From NCBI GenBank assembly GCA_964569225.1, contig CAZMTU010000072.1:1-12746 (forward strand): DNA of 12,746 nucleotides, written 5' to 3'. Origin of the DNA: CAKSQF01 sp964569225 (GTDB lineage Bacteria; Bacillota; Clostridia; Oscillospirales; CAG-272). Both the position numbers and the translations under genes were made by a program. Position 1 is the stretch's first letter. Every line of letters begins with the position of its first letter. Below the pieces are notes generated by a model, which was given only the letters and a program-made list of their open reading frames with translations, ran no database searches and was not told the DNA's origin. Shown one piece after another: positions 12,746 to 12,746 of this stretch.

Positions 12746-12746
12746 A

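Overview
The window looks like chromosomal DNA from a Firmicute of class Clostridia, probably an Oscillospiraceae/Ruminococcaceae-type gut or anaerobe lineage. This is inferred from strong AGGAGG ribosome binding sites, near-consensus TTGACA-17-TATAAT promoters, the rpmG-secE-nusG-rplK-rplA order, a TTG start on rpmG and mid GC content. No rRNA, tRNA, CRISPR array, insertion sequence or prophage gene was seen.

Layout. (1) 1-1614, plus strand: the end of metN (methionine ABC transporter ATPase), metI (its permease) and a small HD-domain metalloprotein, closed by a bidirectional terminator. (2) 1672-2505, minus strand: an XRE-family regulator with its own promoter, whose -35 box lies inside a perfect 22-bp-arm inverted repeat. 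(3) 2630-5037, minus strand: a two-gene membrane operon. It holds a long NfeD protein with an added N-terminal membrane/extracytoplasmic part, then an SPFH/band-7 (paraslipin) protein. (4) 5293-6294, plus strand: a divergently transcribed membrane-anchored protein with a NERD-like domain that lacks the usual nuclease residues. (5) 6426-9029, plus strand: rpmG (L33), secE, nusG, rplK (L11) and rplA (L1), with a structured leader before rplK that resembles the L1-stalk of 23S rRNA. (6) 9176-12745, plus strand: a CPBP-family membrane protein lacking catalytic residues, an M20 aminoacyl-histidine dipeptidase (PepD type), and a D-Ala-D-Ala carboxypeptidase under a strong promoter with a palindromic, BlaI/MecI-like operator at its start site.

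How the genes work together. metNI imports methionine. The translation/secretion cluster supplies ribosomal proteins, the SecE translocon subunit and NusG, and L1 probably represses rplK-rplA through the leader mimic. NfeD and SPFH proteins are known partners in membrane microdomains, and the NERD-like protein may be a further member of that module. The last gene acts on peptidoglycan and is probably repressor controlled.

The most unusual points are these: an in-frame internal ribosome binding site inside the long nfeD gene that would release a normal 150-residue NfeD; a hairpin that appears to bridge a distant Shine-Dalgarno sequence to the pepD start codon; the two palindromic operators; and two membrane proteins (NERD-like and CPBP-like) whose active sites look lost. 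No intergenic gap exceeds 300 bases. The larger ones (5038-5292 and 6295-6576) are filled by promoters and hairpins described in the entries.
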